In this document: positions 62,756 to 64,000 of the stretch, piece after piece
Layout: each line of letters starts with the position of its first letter
How positions within the stretch are numbered: the stretch's first letter is position 1
Assembly (NCBI RefSeq): GCF_007995085.1
Contig: NZ_VOQS01000005.1
Location: forward strand, 1,612,001 to 1,676,000
DNA length: 64,000 nucleotides
DNA from: Paraburkholderia azotifigens
Lineage (GTDB): Bacteria > Pseudomonadota > Gammaproteobacteria > Burkholderiales > Burkholderiaceae
Reading direction: 5' to 3'
Program-made: the position numbers and the translations under genes
Notes under the pieces: model-generated
The model's database searches: none
Told to the model about the DNA's origin: nothing
What the model saw: only the letters and a program-made list of their open reading frames with translations

Positions 62756-63790
62756 CTAACGTAAAAGATTGACCTGCGGTCCCCACGTATCAGAAAGAGC
62801 GAACCCCTGGCCGAACGGGTCGTCGTGCTCGACGCGCAATTCCGTGCGCCCGTATACGTAGCCGCGACCGGTAATACGCGGCAGAACGGCTTTGCGGCCG
62901 CCCACTTCGGTCTCGCCGATTGCCTCGGCGAGGAATTCACCGCCTATGATTGAGCGCGACGTACGCGCGTCGCCGACAGACACCAATCCGCGAGCATGCA
63001 ACGTGGCGAGATTCGCTGAGCTACCGGTGCCGCAAGGTGAACGGTCCACTCGTCCCGGCTGCAACGTCGTGCATGTTCGCACAGCGCCGTCGGGCTCCTT
63101 ATCACGGAACATCACGTACGCCACTTCGTCGACCCCGGTCAGCGTGGGGTGTTTGACCGAAACCTGCTCGGCAATCAGCCGCTTGAGTTCAATGCCTGCT
63201 TCGGCTAACGCACGTGCATTGGACGGTTGAATCAAGAGACCCAACTGTTCGACGTCGACGAGTGCGTAATAGACGCCACCAAAAGCGATGTCTACTTTGA
63301 CGCGGCCCCACGTAGGCGTATCAATCTCTTTATCCAGACATTCCGCGAAGCACGGAACATTGTCGAGGCTCACCGAGAGACAGCGTCCCCCCTCACATCG
63401 CGCATGCGCCACGATAAGACCGGCTGGAGTGTCGAGTCGAACTACGGTCGTGGGCTCCTGCATCGGAACTCGTCCGCTTTCAAGCAGCGCGGTAACGACA
63501 CAAATGCAATTGCTGCCGGACATGGGGTGCGCGCGGTCCGCCTGCAGCACGATGAAGCCAGCGTCTGCATCAGCCCGCGTTGGCGCGACCAGCAGGTTCA
63601 CTGACATCGCGACATGCGCGCGCGGCTCGAAGGTGACGAACCGCCGCAAACTGTCATCGACGTTGTTGATGTAATTCATCTTGTCGAGCATGGTTGCACC
63701 CGGGATTTCAGGGGCACCATTCACGAGTACATGCCCGAGTTCACCCTGGCAATGAACCAGCAACAATTCCAGTGACTTTTCGAAACGCAT
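62756..63790 (-). CDS. Proline racemase family protein, Ser/Cys active site
   Basis: 344 residues. Start MRFEKSLELLLVHCQGELGHVLVNG, first position Ser (HPMSGSNCICV), second Cys ([14 protein letters not shown]). It is closer to the 16438 gene (PGATMLDKMNYINNVDDSLRR shared almost exactly) than to 45372. The ATG at 63790 begins the conserved sequence; an in-frame upstream extension would overlap the aldehyde dehydrogenase end. It starts 11 bp after that gene and 6 bp before the SDR. Confidence 0.85.
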   Translation of the reverse strand: MRFEKSLELLLVHCQGELGHVLVNGAPEIPGATMLDKMNYINNVDDSLRRFVTFEPRAHVAMSVNLLVAPTRADADAGFIVLQADRAHPMSGSNCICVVTALLESGRVPMQEPTTVVRLDTPAGLIVAHARCEGGRCLSVSLDNVPCFAECLDKEIDTPTWGRVKVDIAFGGVYYALVDVEQLGLLIQPSNARALAEAGIELKRLIAEQVSVKHPTLTGVDEVAYVMFRDKEPDGAVRTCTTLQPGRVDRSPCGTGSSANLATLHARGLVSVGDARTSRSIIGGEFLAEAIGETEVGGRKAVLPRITGRGYVYGRTELRVEHDDPFGQGFALSDTWGPQVNLLR

Positions 63791-63801
63791 GGCACGCGTC
63801 C

Positions 63802-64000
63802 TTATTTGATGTACCAGCCCCAAGGTTCCTCGCTGACAATCTTCGTAATCTGCTTGGTTTCCAGATAGTTGTCGAGCCCCCACCGACCAAGCTCACGACC
63901 GATGCCAGACTGCTTGTAACCACCCCACGGAGCTTCCGTGAATGTCGGCTGCGAGCAGTTAATCCAGACGATGCCGGCGCGGAACGCCGCGGCCACACGC
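63802..64000 (-). CDS. Aldehyde dehydrogenase, C-terminal part (second copy)
   Basis: Only the last 65 or so codons lie in the window. [38 protein letters not shown] and PWGWYIK are nearly the same as in the enzyme at 43888 (about 85 percent identical over this stretch by eye). In both places the gene directly adjoins a Ser/Cys racemase homologue, but in opposite order. This suggests duplication of a functional pair. Confidence 0.88.
   Translation of the reverse strand, partial: RVAAAFRAGIVWINCSQPTFTEAPWGGYKQSGIGRELGRWGLDNYLETKQITKIVSEEPWGWYIK

Noticed and set aside
1..64000. tRNA, rRNA, CRISPR arrays, prophage, integrase or plasmid origin
   Set aside because: Looked for cloverleaf arms, regular spaced repeats, integrase or replication genes and found none.

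Overview
The window comes from a GC-rich beta-proteobacterium, most likely Burkholderiaceae (Paraburkholderia/Caballeronia type). This is judged from codon use, the Burkholderia-style trimeric porin, the number of LivK-type binding proteins and MocR/GntR regulators, and the overall gene style; no rRNA or tRNA is present to fix the taxon. It reads as a catabolic accessory region: about 57 protein genes, mostly transporters, amino-acid and CoA enzymes and local regulators, with no core housekeeping genes. One decayed IS110-type transposase end and one decayed racemase end are the only clear scars.

Layout. (1) 1-5331: diaminopropionate ammonia-lyase (cut by the window edge), two M20 amidohydrolases, an Lrp/AsnC regulator and an orphan LivK-like binding protein. 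(2) 5332-6199: mostly empty DNA with the IS110 remnant. (3) 6200-14159: MFS carrier, TIM-barrel isomerase, MocR regulator, then divergently a MOFRL glycerate kinase, a divergent enolase paralogue and an ornithine-cyclodeaminase-family protein. (4) 14287-26406: an apparent eleven-gene minus-strand operon (hydantoinase/oxoprolinase A and B, RidA, polar amino-acid ABC transporter, D-amino-acid dehydrogenase, two proline-racemase-family enzymes, a shikimate-dehydrogenase-like protein). Divergent to it are an SDR and a tautomerase, then a GntR regulator. A repeated operator (TGTCG-N9-CGACA) lies at all three promoters. (5) 28948-30956: a second GntR and a second orphan LivK-like protein.

(6) 31126-41742: a seven-gene minus-strand operon and a divergent LysR/dioxygenase/MFS unit that fit 3-mercaptopropionate / 3-sulfinopropionate breakdown. 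The likely route is C-S beta-lyase, 3-mercaptopropionate dioxygenase, family III CoA-transferase and 3-sulfinopropionyl-CoA desulfinase, giving propionyl-CoA plus sulfite. (7) 42114-43606: a TetR/SDR divergent pair with a strong operator. (8) 43888-57045: a hydroxyproline-type module: aldehyde dehydrogenase, Ser/Cys racemase homologue, DapA-family enzyme, LivFGMH, divergent LivK and aconitase-X (cis-3-hydroxyproline dehydratase type), GntR regulator and porin. The livH, livK and porin promoters share one architecture. (9) 57502-64000: methylmalonate-semialdehyde dehydrogenase, omega-transaminase, MocR, SDR, a fourth racemase homologue and a second copy of the aldehyde dehydrogenase running off the window.

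The strongest candidates for undescribed biology are the complete thioether/3-mercaptopropionate operon with a C-S lyase at its entry, the hyuAB-racemase-D-amino-acid-dehydrogenase operon with its GntR regulon, and the glycerate kinase/divergent enolase pair.
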